Source of the DNA: Chryseobacterium indoltheticum
GTDB taxonomy: Bacteria; Bacteroidota; Bacteroidia; Flavobacteriales; Weeksellaceae
Assembly (NCBI RefSeq): GCF_003815915.1
Contig: NZ_CP033929.1
Location: 744,001-808,000 of the forward strand
DNA length: 64,000 bases
Direction of reading: 5' to 3'
The notes beneath the pieces were generated by a model. That model had not been told where the DNA came from and made no database searches. It saw nothing but the letters and a program-made list of their open reading frames with translations. The translations under genes and the position numbers were made by a program. Below are positions 54,141-64,000 of this stretch, in pieces (the first letter of the stretch is position 1; each line of letters begins with the position of its first letter).

Positions 54141-55151
54141 ATGAAAAATTCAGAACAACTATATAAAGCATTGCAGAAACGTATTCTTATCCTCGACGGA
54201 GCGATGGGAACAATGCTTCAGCGATATAAATTCGAAGAAGAAGATTACCGTGGCGAGCGTTTTAAAGATTGGGAACATCCTGTAAAAGGAAATAATGATC
54301 TTCTTTCTCTTACGCAACCCGAAGCAATTGAAGAAGTTCATAGAAAATACCTACAAGCCGGAGCCGATATTTTGGAAACCAATACATTTTCCGGAACTAC
54401 AATCGCAATGGCAGATTACCATATGGAAGATTTGGTGTACGAACTGAATTACGAGTCCGCAAAAATTGCCAGAAAAGTTTGTGATGAGTTTACCGCTAAA
54501 AATCCTGACAAACCAAGATTTGTTGCCGGTTCTATTGGTCCTACGAACAGAACTGCAAGTTTAAGTCCGGATGTCAATGATCCTGGTTATCGTGCAATTA
54601 CTTTTGAAGAGTTAAGACTAGCTTACAAACAACAATCAGAAGCTTTGTTAGATGGCGGTTCAGATATTCTTTTGGTAGAAACGATCTTTGATACATTGAA
54701 TGCCAAAGCAGCGTTATTTGCGATCGACGAAATTCAGGAAGAAAGAGGAATTGAAATCCCAATCATGGTTTCAGGAACGATTACTGATGCTTCAGGAAGA
54801 ACATTAAGCGGGCAAACCGCAGAAGCTTTTCTAATCTCGGTTTCACATTTGAATTTATTAAGTGTAGGTTTCAACTGCGCTTTAGGAGCCAATCAGTTAA
54901 CACCTTATTTAGAAACTTTGGCTCACAATTCGGAATTCCATGTATCGGCTTATCCAAATGCCGGTTTACCAAATGCTTTCGGGCAATACGATGAATCTCC
55001 AGAGTTTATGGCTGAGCAAATCAGAGAATATGTAGAAAAAGGATTGATCAATATTATCGGCGGATGCTGTGGTACCACTCCAGAACACATTAAAGCAATA
55101 GCTGATTTAGTTGATAAATATGAGCCCAGAAAAGTGAAGGATTTTGTATGA
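54141..55151 (+). CDS. metH: Methionine synthase, homocysteine-binding module (separate MetH N-part)
   Basis: The 336-residue protein corresponds to the N-terminal homocysteine S-methyltransferase barrel of Met[59 protein letters not shown] and the zinc-ligand segments GFNCALG and [11 protein letters not shown]. The other MetH modules are on a second gene at 56312. Together they would methylate homocysteine with cobalamin and methyl-tetrahydrofolate. A desaturase gene lies between the halves. Confidence 0.95.
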   Translation: MKNSEQLYKALQKRILILDGAMGTMLQRYKFEEEDYRGERFKDWEHPVKGNNDLLSLTQPEAIEEVHRKYLQAGADILETNTFSGTTIAMADYHMEDLVYELNYESAKIARKVCDEFTAKNPDKPRFVAGSIGPTNRTASLSPDVNDPGYRAITFEELRLAYKQQSEALLDGGSDILLVETIFDTLNAKAALFAIDEIQEERGIEIPIMVSGTITDASGRTLSGQTAEAFLISVSHLNLLSVGFNCALGANQLTPYLETLAHNSEFHVSAYPNAGLPNAFGQYDESPEFMAEQIREYVEKGLINIIGGCCGTTPEHIKAIADLVDKYEPRKVKDFV

Positions 55152-55215
55152 TTTTTGATTTGGAAATTTAGAGCAAGTATGAAAATACTTTTTTTAAATC
55201 CAAAACAATAATCCT

Positions 55216-56307
55216 ATGGAAAAGCCAATTTACCTAAAAAATCCGGACGACGCCAAACTGTTTAATGAATTAAGAAAAAGAGTGAACCAGCGAGTAGAAG
55301 CACTTCCCCGAAACAGAGATGTTTACATTCAGATCAAAGCGATTATTTTGCCTTTGGTCTATTTTGGCTTGTATGTATTTGCGCTTTTAAATGCAGATCG
55401 GCCTTGGGTTTATATTTCGAGTTTTGTTCTGATGGGCATTTCTCTGGTTTTAATTTATTTAAATTTAATTCACGAGGCAGCTCACAACAATATTTTTAAA
55501 AGTAAAAAACTCAACAGTCTGATCCTGAAAATTTTCGATCTTGTGGGAGCCAATTCTTATATCTGGAAAAAAAGGCACATCGCATCGCATCACGCCTATC
55601 CAAACGTTGATGGTTGGGATACCGACATTGAGCAGAGCGGAATTTTACTCATCGTTCCATGGATTAAAGCTAAAGGAATTCAGAAATTTCAGCATTTCTT
55701 TTTCTTTCTGGTGTATCCGCTTTATTTATTTAACTGGATGTTTATCAGAGATTTCAGGGATTTTTTTGATAATGAAAGAGTAATTTTAAAAACTCAGGGT
55801 AAAATTCCGGTTTCAGAAAAGATTAAAATGATCAGCTTTAAATTATTTTACTTTTTCTATCAGATTGCTATTCCTGTTTTATTTTTTAAAATTTCTCTTG
55901 GTTTGGCTTTGGGTGCTTGGTTTTTGCAGGTGATTGCAGCAAGCATTTTTGCACTTTTTGTGTTGTTGCCTTTACATCCGCTTCCGGATAATGCTTTTCC
56001 GAAATTGGATGAGAAAAATGGGCTTCCGTTCAGCTGGATCCGACATCAATTGGAAGTGACCAATGATTTGAAAGAAAATAACTGGTTTGTGAGAAATGTT
56101 TTGGGAAATTTCAACTTTCATGTGGCCCATCATCTTTTCCCGAACTATAGCTATATGTATTATAACGAAATTACCGAGGAAATCGAGCAGTTTGCCAGAG
56201 AAAATAACTTGAGCTACAAACGATTTCCGATTTTCAATGCTTTGGGCAAACATGTCGATTTGCTGAAGCAAAATGCGAATAACGCCTATTTTATTTTAGA
56301 AGAATAA
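55216..56307 (+). CDS. Fatty-acid desaturase family protein
   Basis: The 363-residue membrane protein has the three histidine boxes of di-iron desaturases: HEAAH (residues 86-90), [17 protein letters not shown] (121 onward) and [15 protein letters not shown] near residue 300. Four hydrophobic segments are visible ([32 protein letters not shown] and two after residue 200). It probably inserts double bonds in acyl lipids, but related enzymes hydroxylate other substrates. Its place between the two metH parts, 4 bases before the second, means it is cotranscribed with them. Confidence 0.87.
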   Translation: MEKPIYLKNPDDAKLFNELRKRVNQRVEALPRNRDVYIQIKAIILPLVYFGLYVFALLNADRPWVYISSFVLMGISLVLIYLNLIHEAAHNNIFKSKKLNSLILKIFDLVGANSYIWKKRHIASHHAYPNVDGWDTDIEQSGILLIVPWIKAKGIQKFQHFFFFLVYPLYLFNWMFIRDFRDFFDNERVILKTQGKIPVSEKIKMISFKLFYFFYQIAIPVLFFKISLGLALGAWFLQVIAASIFALFVLLPLHPLPDNAFPKLDEKNGLPFSWIRHQLEVTNDLKENNWFVRNVLGNFNFHVAHHLFPNYSYMYYNEITEEIEQFARENNLSYKRFPIFNALGKHVDLLKQNANNAYFILEE

Positions 56308-56311
56308 ATTA

Positions 56312-58978
56312 ATGAAATATTTAAAATTATCAGGGCTCGAACCTCTGATTATTACTCCGGAAAGTAATTTTATCAATGTAGGTGAAAGAACCAATGTTGC
56401 CGGATCTAAAAAGTTTTTAAGATTAATCAAAGAAGAGAAATTTTCTGAAGCCTTAGATATCGCAAGAGATCAGGTGGATGGCGGTGCTCAGATTCTTGAC
56501 GTCAATTTTGACGACGGTTTGATCGATGGAAAAGCTTCCATGATTAAATTTCTGAATTTGATTGGTTCCGAACCTGATATTTCCAAAATTCCGATCATGG
56601 TCGATTCTTCCAAATGGGAGATTCTGGAAGCCGGTTTACAAGTTGTTCAGGGGAAGTGTGTGGTGAATTCCATCAGTTTAAAAGAAGGAAAAGAAGAGTT
56701 CGTGAAACACGCCAAAGCGATCAAAAGATACGGAGCGGCGGTGATTGTTATGGCCTTCGATGAGGTCGGACAGGCCGATAACTATGAAAGAAGACTGGAA
56801 ATCACTCAACGTTCTTACGATATTTTGGTAAATGAGGTTAAATTTCCTGCTGAAGATATTATTTTCGACTTAAATATATTTCCTGTTGCAACCGGAATGG
56901 ACGAACACCGCCGCAACGCAATCGATTTCATTGAGGCCACACGTTGGGTGAGACAAAATCTTCCTTACGCTTCGGTGAGTGGAGGAGTTTCCAATGTTTC
57001 GTTTTCTTTTCGTGGAAATGATACGGTGCGAGAAGCAATGCACTCGGTTTTTCTTTACCACGCCCTACAAGCCGGAATGAATATAGGAATTGTAAACCCG
57101 GCAATGCTTGAGGTTTATGATCAAATTAATAAAGAACTTCTGGAACTCGTAGAAGATGTAATTCTCGACAAAAGAGAAGATGCTACAGAGCGGCTTTTAG
57201 ATTATTCTGAACGAAATAAATCGGTTAAAAAAGAAAAGGTAGAAGAATTAGAATGGCGTAGTTATCCTTTACAAGAGCGAATTACACACTCTTTGGTGAA
57301 AGGAATCGACCGTTTTATAGAAGAAGATGTAGAAGAAGCAAGACTTCAGTCTGCCAGACCGCTTCACGTTATTGAAATCAATCTGATGACGGGAATGGGT
57401 GTTGTTGGTGATCTTTTCGGAAGCGGAAAAATGTTTCTTCCACAAGTTGTAAAATCTGCTCGTGTAATGAAAAAGGCAGTAGCTTATTTGCAACCATTCA
57501 TAGAAGCTGAAAAAGATGTTGCTCAGAAACCCAACGGGAAAATCTTGATGGCAACCGTAAAAGGCGATGTTCACGATATCGGAAAGAATATTGTGAGTGT
57601 AGTTTTGGGTTGTAATAATTACGATATTGTTGATTTAGGTGTAATGGTTCCTGCCGAGAAAATTATTCAGGCAGCCATTGATCATCAGGTTGATGTAATT
57701 GGTTTGAGTGGATTGATCACGCCAAGTCTGGATGAAATGGTGTATATCGCATCAGAACTGGAACGTCAGAATCTCAATTTTCCTTTATTAATAGGTGGTG
57801 CAACAACTTCTAAAGCGCATACTGCCGTAAAGATTGATTTAAAATATAAAAATGCCGTTGTTCATGTAAATGATGCTTCCCGTGCTGTAAATGTGGTGAG
57901 TTCTCTTTTAGGAGATCGCAATAAAGAATATGTAAACGATCTTAAAAATGATTATTCAGATTTCAGAGAAAAATTTCTGAACAGGCAGGTCGATAAAAAC
58001 TATGTTTCTCTGGAAGATGCACGAAAAGATAAATTTAAAATTGATTGGGAAAACGAAGAAATTTTTACACCCAACAATTTAGGAATTCAGGTTTTTGAAA
58101 ATCAGGATTTGGAAGAATTAGTTCCTTTTATAGACTGGTCGCCGTTTTTCAGAAGCTGGGATCTTCACGGAAAATATCCGAATATTTTTGATGATGAAGT
58201 TGTTGGTGAACAGGCAAAAGAATTATTCAAAGACGGACAGAAAATTTTAAAGAAAATCGTTGATGAAAAATTGTTGGTTGCCAAAGCAATCTTTGGAATT
58301 TTTAAAGCCAATTCAAACGAAACTGATGACATTTTAATTTACGATGAAAATGATCAGGAAAAAGTTAAGTTTTTGACTTTAAGACAACAGGTTCAGAAAT
58401 CAAAAGGGAAAGATTATATCGCATTAAGTGATTTTATAGCACCTAAAAGCTCAGGAAAGACCGATTATATGGGAGCTTTCTGCGTGTGTACAGGTTTTGG
58501 AACCGATGAATTATCTGATCAATATGAAAAAGATAACGACGACTACAATGCGATCATGGTAAAAGCCATCGCCGACCGTTTTGCCGAAGCTTATGCTGAG
58601 TTTTTGCATAAAAAAGTGCGTACAGAATATTGGGGATATGCCAATCAGGAAAATTTGAGCAACGAAGATTTGATTGCCGAAAAATACAAAGGAATTCGTC
58701 CTGCGCCGGGCTATCCCGCATGTCCTGATCATTTGGAAAAACATGCCATTTGGGATTTGTTAAAGGTGGAAGAAAACACTGGTGTTTATCTTACTGAAAG
58801 TTTAGCTATGTTCCCAACAGCAGCAGTTTCCGGATATTATTTTGGAAGTCCGCACGCCAAATATTTTGGTTTAGGAAAAATTTCTGAAGATCAATTGAAA
58901 GAATATTCTGTAAGAAAAGGAATTTCTTTGCAGGAAGCGAGAAAATGGCTGAACCCGAATTTAGCAGATGGGATTTAA
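56312..58978 (+). CDS. metH: Methionine synthase, pterin-, cobalamin- and activation modules (MetH C-part)
   Basis: The 888-residue protein starts directly with the pterin-binding barrel ([36 protein letters not shown]), then the cobalamin cap ([20 protein letters not shown]), the Rossmann cobalamin domain with the ligand histidine in [17 protein letters not shown] and [11 protein letters not shown], and the AdoMet activation domain at about 560-888 ([47 protein letters not shown]). The homocysteine barrel is missing and supplied by the gene at 54141. Confidence 0.96.
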   Translation: MKYLKLSGLEPLIITPESNFINVGERTNVAGSKKFLRLIKEEKFSEALDIARDQVDGGAQILDVNFDDGLIDGKASMIKFLNLIGSEPDISKIPIMVDSSKWEILEAGLQVVQGKCVVNSISLKEGKEEFVKHAKAIKRYGAAVIVMAFDEVGQADNYERRLEITQRSYDILVNEVKFPAEDIIFDLNIFPVATGMDEHRRNAIDFIEATRWVRQNLPYASVSGGVSNVSFSFRGNDTVREAMHSVFLYHALQAGMNIGIVNPAMLEVYDQINKELLELVEDVILDKREDATERLLDYSERNKSVKKEKVEELEWRSYPLQERITHSLVKGIDRFIEEDVEEARLQSARPLHVIEINLMTGMGVVGDLFGSGKMFLPQVVKSARVMKKAVAYLQPFIEAEKDVAQKPNGKILMATVKGDVHDIGKNIVSVVLGCNNYDIVDLGVMVPAEKIIQAAIDHQVDVIGLSGLITPSLDEMVYIASELERQNLNFPLLIGGATTSKAHTAVKIDLKYKNAVVHVNDASRAVNVVSSLLGDRNKEYVNDLKNDYSDFREKFLNRQVDKNYVSLEDARKDKFKIDWENEEIFTPNNLGIQVFENQDLEELVPFIDWSPFFRSWDLHGKYPNIFDDEVVGEQAKELFKDGQKILKKIVDEKLLVAKAIFGIFKANSNETDDILIYDENDQEKVKFLTLRQQVQKSKGKDYIALSDFIAPKSSGKTDYMGAFCVCTGFGTDELSDQYEKDNDDYNAIMVKAIADRFAEAYAEFLHKKVRTEYWGYANQENLSNEDLIAEKYKGIRPAPGYPACPDHLEKHAIWDLLKVEENTGVYLTESLAMFPTAAVSGYYFGSPHAKYFGLGKISEDQLKEYSVRKGISLQEARKWLNPNLADGI

Positions 58979-59044
58979 TTTTTAGTGGCTTTGTTGTTAC
59001 CGAAACTTGAATACCCTTTAAAAATTAAAACTTACTATTATTAA

Positions 59045-60004
59045 ATGAAAATCACAGACCACATAAAAAACGCCAACGGAAAAGCCTTGTTTTCTTTAGA
59101 AGTTGTTCCGCCCCAGAAAGGAATTGGGATTGAAGATTTATATAAAAATATTGATCCTCTGATGGAATTTAAACCGCCTTTTATTGATGTGACGACTTCG
59201 CGTGAAGAATACATTTACATCGATAAAGGAAATGGCCTGATGGAACGTAGAATTACCAGAATGCGTCCCGGAACTTTGGGGATCTGTGCGGCGATCCAGC
59301 ATAAATATAATGTAGATACCGTTCCTCACTTGCTTTGCGGAGGTTTTACCAAAGAAGAAACAGAATATCTTTTGGTAGACTGTATGTACCTTGGGATAGA
59401 TAATATTATGGCGCTTCGTGGTGATGCGATGAAAGGTCATCAATATTTTGAACCCACTTTAGGAGGTCATGCAAGTGCAATGGATTTAGTTAATCAGATT
59501 AATAATTTAGGACGCGGGAAATATCTTCATAATGATGAGCAGATTTGTGACGAACACAACAAGTTTTGCATCGGAGTTGCCGGTTATCCAGAAAAACACA
59601 TGGAAGCCCCTTCAATGAATTATGACTTGAAATGGCTGAAACAAAAAGTAGATGCAGGTGCAGATTACATCGTTACACAAATGTTTTTTGACAATAAAAA
59701 GTTTATCGAATTTGTTACTAAAGCCAGAGAGATGGGCATCACTGTTCCGATTATTCCAGGGATAAAACCTATTGCGACCAAAAATCATCTGAAACTTTTA
59801 CCACAAGTTTTCAAAATTGACTTACCTGAAGATTTAATCAATGCTGTTGAAAGTGCAAAAAATAACGAAGCCGTAAAGCAAATAGGAATCGAATGGGCAA
59901 TCAGCCAATGCAAAGAACTGCTTGATTTTGGCGTTCCCGTTTTACATTTTTACTCGATGGGAAAAAGCGATAATATTAAAAAAGTAGCTGGAGAGCTGTT
60001 TTAA
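59045..60004 (+). CDS. metF: Methylenetetrahydrofolate reductase
   Basis: The 319-residue flavoenzyme reduces methylene-THF to methyl-THF, the methyl donor for MetH. It has SLEVVPPQKGIGIEDLY, FIDVTTSREEY, PHLLCGGFTKEETEYLLVD, NIMALRGDAM and the FAD/substrate segment KVDAGADYIVTQMFFDNKKF. It ends the methionine gene row, and its stop codon is inside the terminator stem. Confidence 0.97.
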   Translation: MKITDHIKNANGKALFSLEVVPPQKGIGIEDLYKNIDPLMEFKPPFIDVTTSREEYIYIDKGNGLMERRITRMRPGTLGICAAIQHKYNVDTVPHLLCGGFTKEETEYLLVDCMYLGIDNIMALRGDAMKGHQYFEPTLGGHASAMDLVNQINNLGRGKYLHNDEQICDEHNKFCIGVAGYPEKHMEAPSMNYDLKWLKQKVDAGADYIVTQMFFDNKKFIEFVTKAREMGITVPIIPGIKPIATKNHLKLLPQVFKIDLPEDLINAVESAKNNEAVKQIGIEWAISQCKELLDFGVPVLHFYSMGKSDNIKKVAGELF

Positions 60005-60042
60005 TAAAAGAGGCTGTTCATTGGAACAGCCTCTTTTATTTA
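60004..60042. terminator. Bidirectional terminator after metF
   Basis: Perfect 16-bp stem (60004-60019 with 60024-60039, loop ATTG). It overlaps the metF stop and reaches the stop of the convergent membrane-protein gene at 60040. Confidence 0.92.
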
Positions 60043-60525
60043 TAATCCTGTTTGATATTGAATCAATTTATCAAAGACACTTTTTGTTGTGGGTTTTGAA
60101 GAGTTGGTGTTGAATATAAACATTCCACTGTCGATGTTAAAAAAATATTTTTTTGTATTATCTGAAATCGAAAACCACTTTAGCAAACCATTTACAATAT
60201 TTACATCTTCCCACTTTATTGAAGATTCATCTAAGATAAATGTATATGGATTTTGATTTAAAGTGTCTTTAAAAATAATTTTTCGGTCTTCAACATAAAT
60301 AATTCCGCTTCCCTGAAAAGCTTTTACTTTAAAGAATTGGTTTTGAGTGTCTCCCACATTGTATCGTACAAATGCATAATATTCAGGAGTTCCCGTTTGT
60401 TCTAAAAGCACTTGTTGTTTTTTCTTTCGGCTTCTGGCTGCTAAAAATGCAATCAGAAAAATAATTGCCGGAATTGATAAAATAAGAAATAGAAAAAAAA
60501 TAAAAAATAAAATAATTGAATCCAT
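60040..60525 (-). CDS. Membrane-anchored protein of unknown function
   Basis: The 161-residue protein has one strong N-terminal membrane segment (IILFFIFFLFLILSIPAIIFLIAF, split here as ILFFIFFLFLILSIPAII) followed by a basic RSRKKKQQ, so the remaining 130 residues should be cytosolic. That part looks like beta strands (GSGIIYVEDRKIIFKDTL, YFFNIDSGMFIFNTN), similar in feel to small PH-like domains, but I do not recognise a family. It shares a strand with the next minus-strand gene, 17 bases upstream. Confidence 0.7.
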   Translation of the reverse strand: MDSIILFFIFFLFLILSIPAIIFLIAFLAARSRKKKQQVLLEQTGTPEYYAFVRYNVGDTQNQFFKVKAFQGSGIIYVEDRKIIFKDTLNQNPYTFILDESSIKWEDVNIVNGLLKWFSISDNTKKYFFNIDSGMFIFNTNSSKPTTKSVFDKLIQYQTGL

Positions 60526-60542
60526 AATTGATGTTTTAAAAA

Positions 60543-61694
60543 TTATATAATTGGATGTCGCTCAAAATCTTTCTCTTGATCGAACAAATATCTGTAAGTT
60601 GCAAGTTTCCGGGTGACTGTTGTATCGAGATTTTCGGCAATTTTTATCATTTTAGGATTAAAATCACCAATCCATTGCAGCTCGGTGGTTTTAAAATCCG
60701 TATGCATTCTTAGATGTTGAGTGCCTTCCCAAATCATATACCCTTCAATACCTTTTTTCTGCCATTCGGGTATCACACCAAAAACGAGACCAACCATTTT
60801 CTCATTTTTTTTAAACTTTTTAACCCATAAAAATTTTAATTTTTCAATAATTCCAAATTTACCGTCCAGATATTTGAACCATTGGTTGAGGTCAGGAATA
60901 TTCATCCACATTGCAATAGGTTTCTCATTTTCATAAACGAACCATGAAATGTGCTCATTGATGATAGGCTTCATGCCCTTAAACATTTTCAAAACTTTGG
61001 CTTCTTCTATCTGTTTTCCACTTCCGTGAGATGCCCAAGCAGAGTTATAAACTTCTGTAAAATCTCTAGCAAACTTTTCAAGATTATTCTTTTTCAGCGG
61101 TTTAGCAGATATTTTAGCGTTTTTTGAATATTTAGCATGCATTACTGTAAAAACTCTGGATACCTCTGCAAAAATAGGCCTGGAAAAACAAAGCTGTTCA
61201 TAATAAGTTTTAAAACCGTAATTCTCAAAAAGCTCTTTATAATATGGGAAATTATAATTCATGCAATATAAAGGTTCCAAAAATCCTTCTGTTAAAAGTC
61301 CCCAAAATTTATCGCGTTCCCCAAAGTTGATGGGTCCATCTATTGCCTCAATCCCTCTTTTTCGAAGCCAGTTTTTACAATGATTAAAAATAAAATTAGC
61401 GGTTTCCTGATCGTTGATACAGTCGAAAAAGCCAATTCCGCCTGTCGGTTGAATTTGTTCGTAAGATTTATTGATGAAAACTGCAATTTTACCTACAGTT
61501 TCAGATTTATTTTTAAATATAAAACGTGTACATTCTCCGTTTGTGTAAAATTTATTTTTTTCAGGATTAAAAACATCGTTGATGTCTTTATCTAAAGGTC
61601 TGATGTAATTTTTGTCATGCTGATAAAGTCTTGCAGGGAAATTGAGAAACTCCTTTTTTTGCTGGGTATTTTGTACTTCTTCAACAGTAATCAT
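60543..61694 (-). CDS. YghO-like acyltransferase-fold protein
   Basis: The 383-residue protein fits a Bacteroidota group resembling Escherichia coli YghO: PARLYQHDKNYIRPLDKDI, IEAIDGPINFGERDKFWGLL, EPLYCMNYNFPYYKELFENYGF, and a C-terminal GNAT-like region (FGVIPEWQKKGIEGYMIWEG, TELQWIGDFNPKMIKIAENL). Two GNAT-like halves are likely. No substrate is known for this group. It diverges from folE. Confidence 0.75.
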   Translation of the reverse strand: MITVEEVQNTQQKKEFLNFPARLYQHDKNYIRPLDKDINDVFNPEKNKFYTNGECTRFIFKNKSETVGKIAVFINKSYEQIQPTGGIGFFDCINDQETANFIFNHCKNWLRKRGIEAIDGPINFGERDKFWGLLTEGFLEPLYCMNYNFPYYKELFENYGFKTYYEQLCFSRPIFAEVSRVFTVMHAKYSKNAKISAKPLKKNNLEKFARDFTEVYNSAWASHGSGKQIEEAKVLKMFKGMKPIINEHISWFVYENEKPIAMWMNIPDLNQWFKYLDGKFGIIEKLKFLWVKKFKKNEKMVGLVFGVIPEWQKKGIEGYMIWEGTQHLRMHTDFKTTELQWIGDFNPKMIKIAENLDTTVTRKLATYRYLFDQEKDFERHPII

Positions 61695-61768
61695 AAGTTT
61701 TTAGCAGAATAAAACCGAAAGGTAATATTTTTCAGTATAAATTGAAATAGACGAAAAGATTTTATGCG

Positions 61769-61776
61769 TATTTTTG
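61769..61776 (+). promoter_or_regulatory. Promoter -7 element for folE
   Basis: TATTTTTG fits TAnnTTTG; TTG at 61742-61744 is 24 bases upstream. The -7 element ends 16 bases before the ATG. Confidence 0.5.
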
Positions 61777-61792
61777 TTGAAAATTATTTAAA

Positions 61793-62461
61793 ATGGTTGA
61801 TTTTACCGATAACGATGATGATATTTTTACAGGGAAAGAGCATACGCCGATCCGTGAAGATGCTTTTGAGAAATCGCCACAGGAAAAAATAGAAAAAATT
61901 ACCGAACTTTTTGGCGAAATTATGGAAACACTTGGTCTTGATATGACCGATGATTCTTTAAAAGATTCTCCAAAAAGGGTGGCGAAAATGTATGTTAACG
62001 AAATCTTCGGAGGATTGCTTCCCGAAAATAAACCCGGGATTTCTACCTTTTCAAATAAATATAAATACCGCCAGATGTTGGTGGAAAAAGATATTACAGT
62101 TTACTCTTTCTGCGAACATCATTTTTTACCGATTATCGGAAGAGCGCATGTTGCCTATATTTCAAACGGTGATGTTATTGGCTTGTCGAAAATCAACAGA
62201 ATTGTAGATTATTACGCAAAAAGACCGCAAGTTCAGGAAAGATTGACCATGCAGATTGTTGATGCGTTGAAAGATGCTTTGGGAACAAAAAATGTTGCCT
62301 GTATTATCGATGCTAAACATCTTTGCGTAAATTGTAGAGGGATAAAAGATACAGCAAGTTCTACAATTACTGCAGAATTAAGCGGGATTTTTAGAACCAA
62401 TCCTATTACAAGACAGGAGTTTCTGCATTATGTAGGAAGCCATGCAAAACTGGATTATTAA
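61793..62461 (+). CDS. folE: GTP cyclohydrolase I
   Basis: The 222-residue enzyme makes dihydroneopterin triphosphate, the first step to folate. It has the zinc and active-site segments VYSFCEHHFLPIIGRAHVAY (C and H ligands), GLSKINRIVDYYAKRPQVQE and HLCVNCRGIKDTASSTIT. The N-terminus is about 30 residues longer than the core and acidic. The poly-cysteine ORF and cysS follow on the same strand. Confidence 0.97.
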   Translation: MVDFTDNDDDIFTGKEHTPIREDAFEKSPQEKIEKITELFGEIMETLGLDMTDDSLKDSPKRVAKMYVNEIFGGLLPENKPGISTFSNKYKYRQMLVEKDITVYSFCEHHFLPIIGRAHVAYISNGDVIGLSKINRIVDYYAKRPQVQERLTMQIVDALKDALGTKNVACIIDAKHLCVNCRGIKDTASSTITAELSGIFRTNPITRQEFLHYVGSHAKLDY

Positions 62462-62472
62462 AATTTAAAATA

Positions 62473-62550
62473 ATGATAAAATTTAAAAAAGTTTCAAATC
62501 AGATTTTCATCACAACCATTATTTGTTGTTGCTGCGAATGCTGCTGTTAA
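62473..62550 (+). CDS. Poly-cysteine leader peptide candidate upstream of cysS
   Basis: A 25-codon frame, ATG 62473 to TAA 62548-62550, lies 11 bases after folE and 67 bases before cysS. Residues 1-17 are MIKFKKVSNQIFITTII; residues 18-25 are CCCCECCC, seven cysteine codons (TGT and TGC mixed) just before the stop. Ribosomes would slow here when Cys-tRNA is scarce, and the next gene makes Cys-tRNA. This is the classical arrangement of an attenuation leader. No T-rich terminator hairpin is obvious in the 67-base spacer, so the mechanism might be translational coupling or anti-Rho. That it is translated is inferred. Confidence 0.65.
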   Translation: MIKFKKVSNQIFITTIICCCCECCC

Positions 62551-62617
62551 AAGATTATTTCTTTTGATATGTTTGAACAGTAAAATAAATTTTAAAATCA
62601 TTAAATCAAATCAATAA

Positions 62618-64000
62618 ATGCAACTAAAAATATACAATTCGCTTACTGCGGAAAAAGAAATATTCAAACCAATTTTAGATGGAAATGTAGGAATGTACGT
62701 TTGTGGGCCGACCGTTTACAGCAATGTACATTTAGGAAACGTACGAACTTTCCTTTCTTTCGATTTTATTTACAGAAGTTTGACCCATCTTGGGTACAAG
62801 GTAAGATACGTAAGAAACATTACCGATGCAGGTCACCTTACCGATGATGGAGACGTCAATAATGACCGTTTTGTAAAGCAAACCCGTCTTGAAAAATTGG
62901 AACCTATGGAAATTGTACAGAAATATACTGTAGATTTTCACAAGGTTTTAGATATGTTCAATTTATTACCTCCAAATATTGAACCCACAGCAACGGGTCA
63001 TATTGTAGAACAGATCGAATTAACTCAGAAATTAATCGATACAGGTTTTGCTTATGAAAGCAACGGTTCTGTTTATTTTGATGTTTTAGAATATAACGCA
63101 AGAGGTTTGAATTACGGCGAGCTTTCAAAACGTAATATCGAAGAGCTTTTTGCCAATACAAGAGATTTAGACGGTCAGGGTGAAAAGAAAAATCCTCAGG
63201 ATTTTGCATTGTGGAAAAAAGCTTCTCCTGCACATATCATGCGTTGGAATTCTCCTTGGGGCGAAGGTTTTCCGGGATGGCATCTTGAATGTACGGCGAT
63301 GAGCACTAAATATTTAGGTGAAACGTTTGATATTCACGGTGGTGGAATGGATTTGAAATTTCCACATCATGAATGTGAAATCGCCCAAGGAAAAGCTTGT
63401 AACGGAACTTCCCCGGTGAATTACTGGATGCATGCTAATATGTTGACAATGAATTCCCAACGTATGAGTAAGTCGACAGGAAATTACATTTTGCCGATGC
63501 AGTTGGTTTCTGGTGAGAATGATTTTTTTGAAAAATCTTTTCATCCGACGATTGTTCGTTTCTGCTTTTTACAGGCGCATTACAGAAGTGTTTTAGATAT
63601 TTCTAATGATGCGATGTTGGCGAGCGAAAAAGGCTTCACTCGATTAATGGAAGCATTAAAAATATTAAATTCAATTGCTCCGAATGATGAAAAACAATCT
63701 GGTTTTAGTCTGGAAGATTGGAAAACGAAATGTTATGATGCCTTAACAGATGACTTCAATTCGCCTGTTCTTATTGCTCATTTATTTGAAGCAGTGAAAT
63801 TTATTTTTGCTTTAAAAGATGAAAAGGAAACGATTTCTGCGAAAGATCTGGATGATTTAAAATCAACATTAAATGCTTTTGTTTTTGATGTTTTAGGATT
63901 GCAGAATATCGAAGAAAATAATAATGAAAAATTAGATCAGACCTTACAGGTTTTGATTGAATTGAGAAATCAGGCAAGAAAATCTAAAAACTTTGACCTT
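62618..64000 (+). CDS. cysS: Cysteine--tRNA ligase, 5' part (runs off the window)
   Basis: 461 codons are visible, open to the window edge. The class I synthetase motifs are present: [20 protein letters not shown] (zinc ligand C29 and the HIGH-like HLGN at 38-41), further zinc ligands in [10 protein letters not shown] and [10 protein letters not shown], and the KMSKS motif as RMSKSTGN. The enzyme charges tRNA-Cys and has an auxiliary role in persulfide formation in other bacteria. It is preceded by a poly-cysteine ORF. Confidence 0.97.
   Translation, partial: MQLKIYNSLTAEKEIFKPILDGNVGMYVCGPTVYSNVHLGNVRTFLSFDFIYRSLTHLGYKVRYVRNITDAGHLTDDGDVNNDRFVKQTRLEKLEPMEIVQKYTVDFHKVLDMFNLLPPNIEPTATGHIVEQIELTQKLIDTGFAYESNGSVYFDVLEYNARGLNYGELSKRNIEELFANTRDLDGQGEKKNPQDFALWKKASPAHIMRWNSPWGEGFPGWHLECTAMSTKYLGETFDIHGGGMDLKFPHHECEIAQGKACNGTSPVNYWMHANMLTMNSQRMSKSTGNYILPMQLVSGENDFFEKSFHPTIVRFCFLQAHYRSVLDISNDAMLASEKGFTRLMEALKILNSIAPNDEKQSGFSLEDWKTKCYDALTDDFNSPVLIAHLFEAVKFIFALKDEKETISAKDLDDLKSTLNAFVFDVLGLQNIEENNNEKLDQTLQVLIELRNQARKSKNFDL

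Noticed and set aside
62551-62617. Intrinsic terminator for the Cys leader
   Set aside because: No GC stem with a T-run is visible in the 67-base spacer; only A/T-rich weak pairings were found.

Overview
The window is AT-rich DNA from a Bacteroidota genome, most likely a flavobacterium close to Chryseobacterium (Weeksellaceae). This rests on protein character and gene order, not on a search: TAnnTTTG -7 promoter elements with very short leaders, weak Shine-Dalgarno use, an OmpA protein with thrombospondin-3 repeats, a TonB-dependent receptor, and an uninterrupted S10-spc-alpha ribosomal cluster followed by eno and gltA. No rRNA, tRNA, transposase, prophage or CRISPR array was seen.

Layout. 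1-13.4 kb: rplC (partial) through rplQ, including secY, infA, rpmJ and rpoA, ending at a bidirectional terminator. 13.4-16.7 kb: small lipoprotein, eno, gltA. 16.9-19.4 kb: two guanidine/ureido-group hydrolases (an arginine-deiminase-like enzyme and CtlX) separated by a four-helix-bundle (23S rRNA intervening-sequence protein, IVP) gene. 19.5-28 kb: a secreted GH43-like protein, an esterase, a TonB-dependent receptor, DUF3817, nadD, a second IVP gene and recJ. 28-38.3 kb: two exported ferritin-like proteins, M48 protease, ABC-F ATPase, smpB, OmpA porin, yebC, a metallophosphoesterase/glycosyltransferase pair, a small GNAT and a lipoprotein. 38.4-46 kb: a membrane locus RDD / SpoIIM / membrane protein / DUF4129 / DUF4350 / MoxR ATPase / DUF58, with a third IVP gene set exactly between moxR and DUF58. 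46-49.7 kb: DUF2314 lipoprotein, OsmC, large MGH1-like glycosidase. 49.9-60 kb: a methionine regulon: SAM-I riboswitch, metX, homoserine dehydrogenase with an orphan ACT region, metZ, a methionine synthase split in two around a fatty-acid desaturase, and metF. 60-64 kb: membrane protein, YghO-like acyltransferase-fold protein, folE, a tiny poly-cysteine ORF, and cysS (partial).

Two things stand out. First, many intergenic gaps are filled by arrays of 6-, 7- or 8-nt units, each locus with its own unit, often laid out as a sense array facing an antisense array so the RNA would form a long hairpin. The arrays run right up to neighbouring start or stop codons. Three of them (17.85-18.48, 25.81-26.25 and 44.20-44.66 kb) enclose an IVP gene; others have no gene. 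This looks like one family of small, IVP-associated, hairpin-forming elements. Second, cysS is preceded by a 25-codon ORF whose last eight residues contain seven cysteines, a good candidate for a cysteine-sensing leader peptide.

The only gene-free stretch longer than 300 bases is 49716-50073, which holds the SAM-I riboswitch and its promoter.
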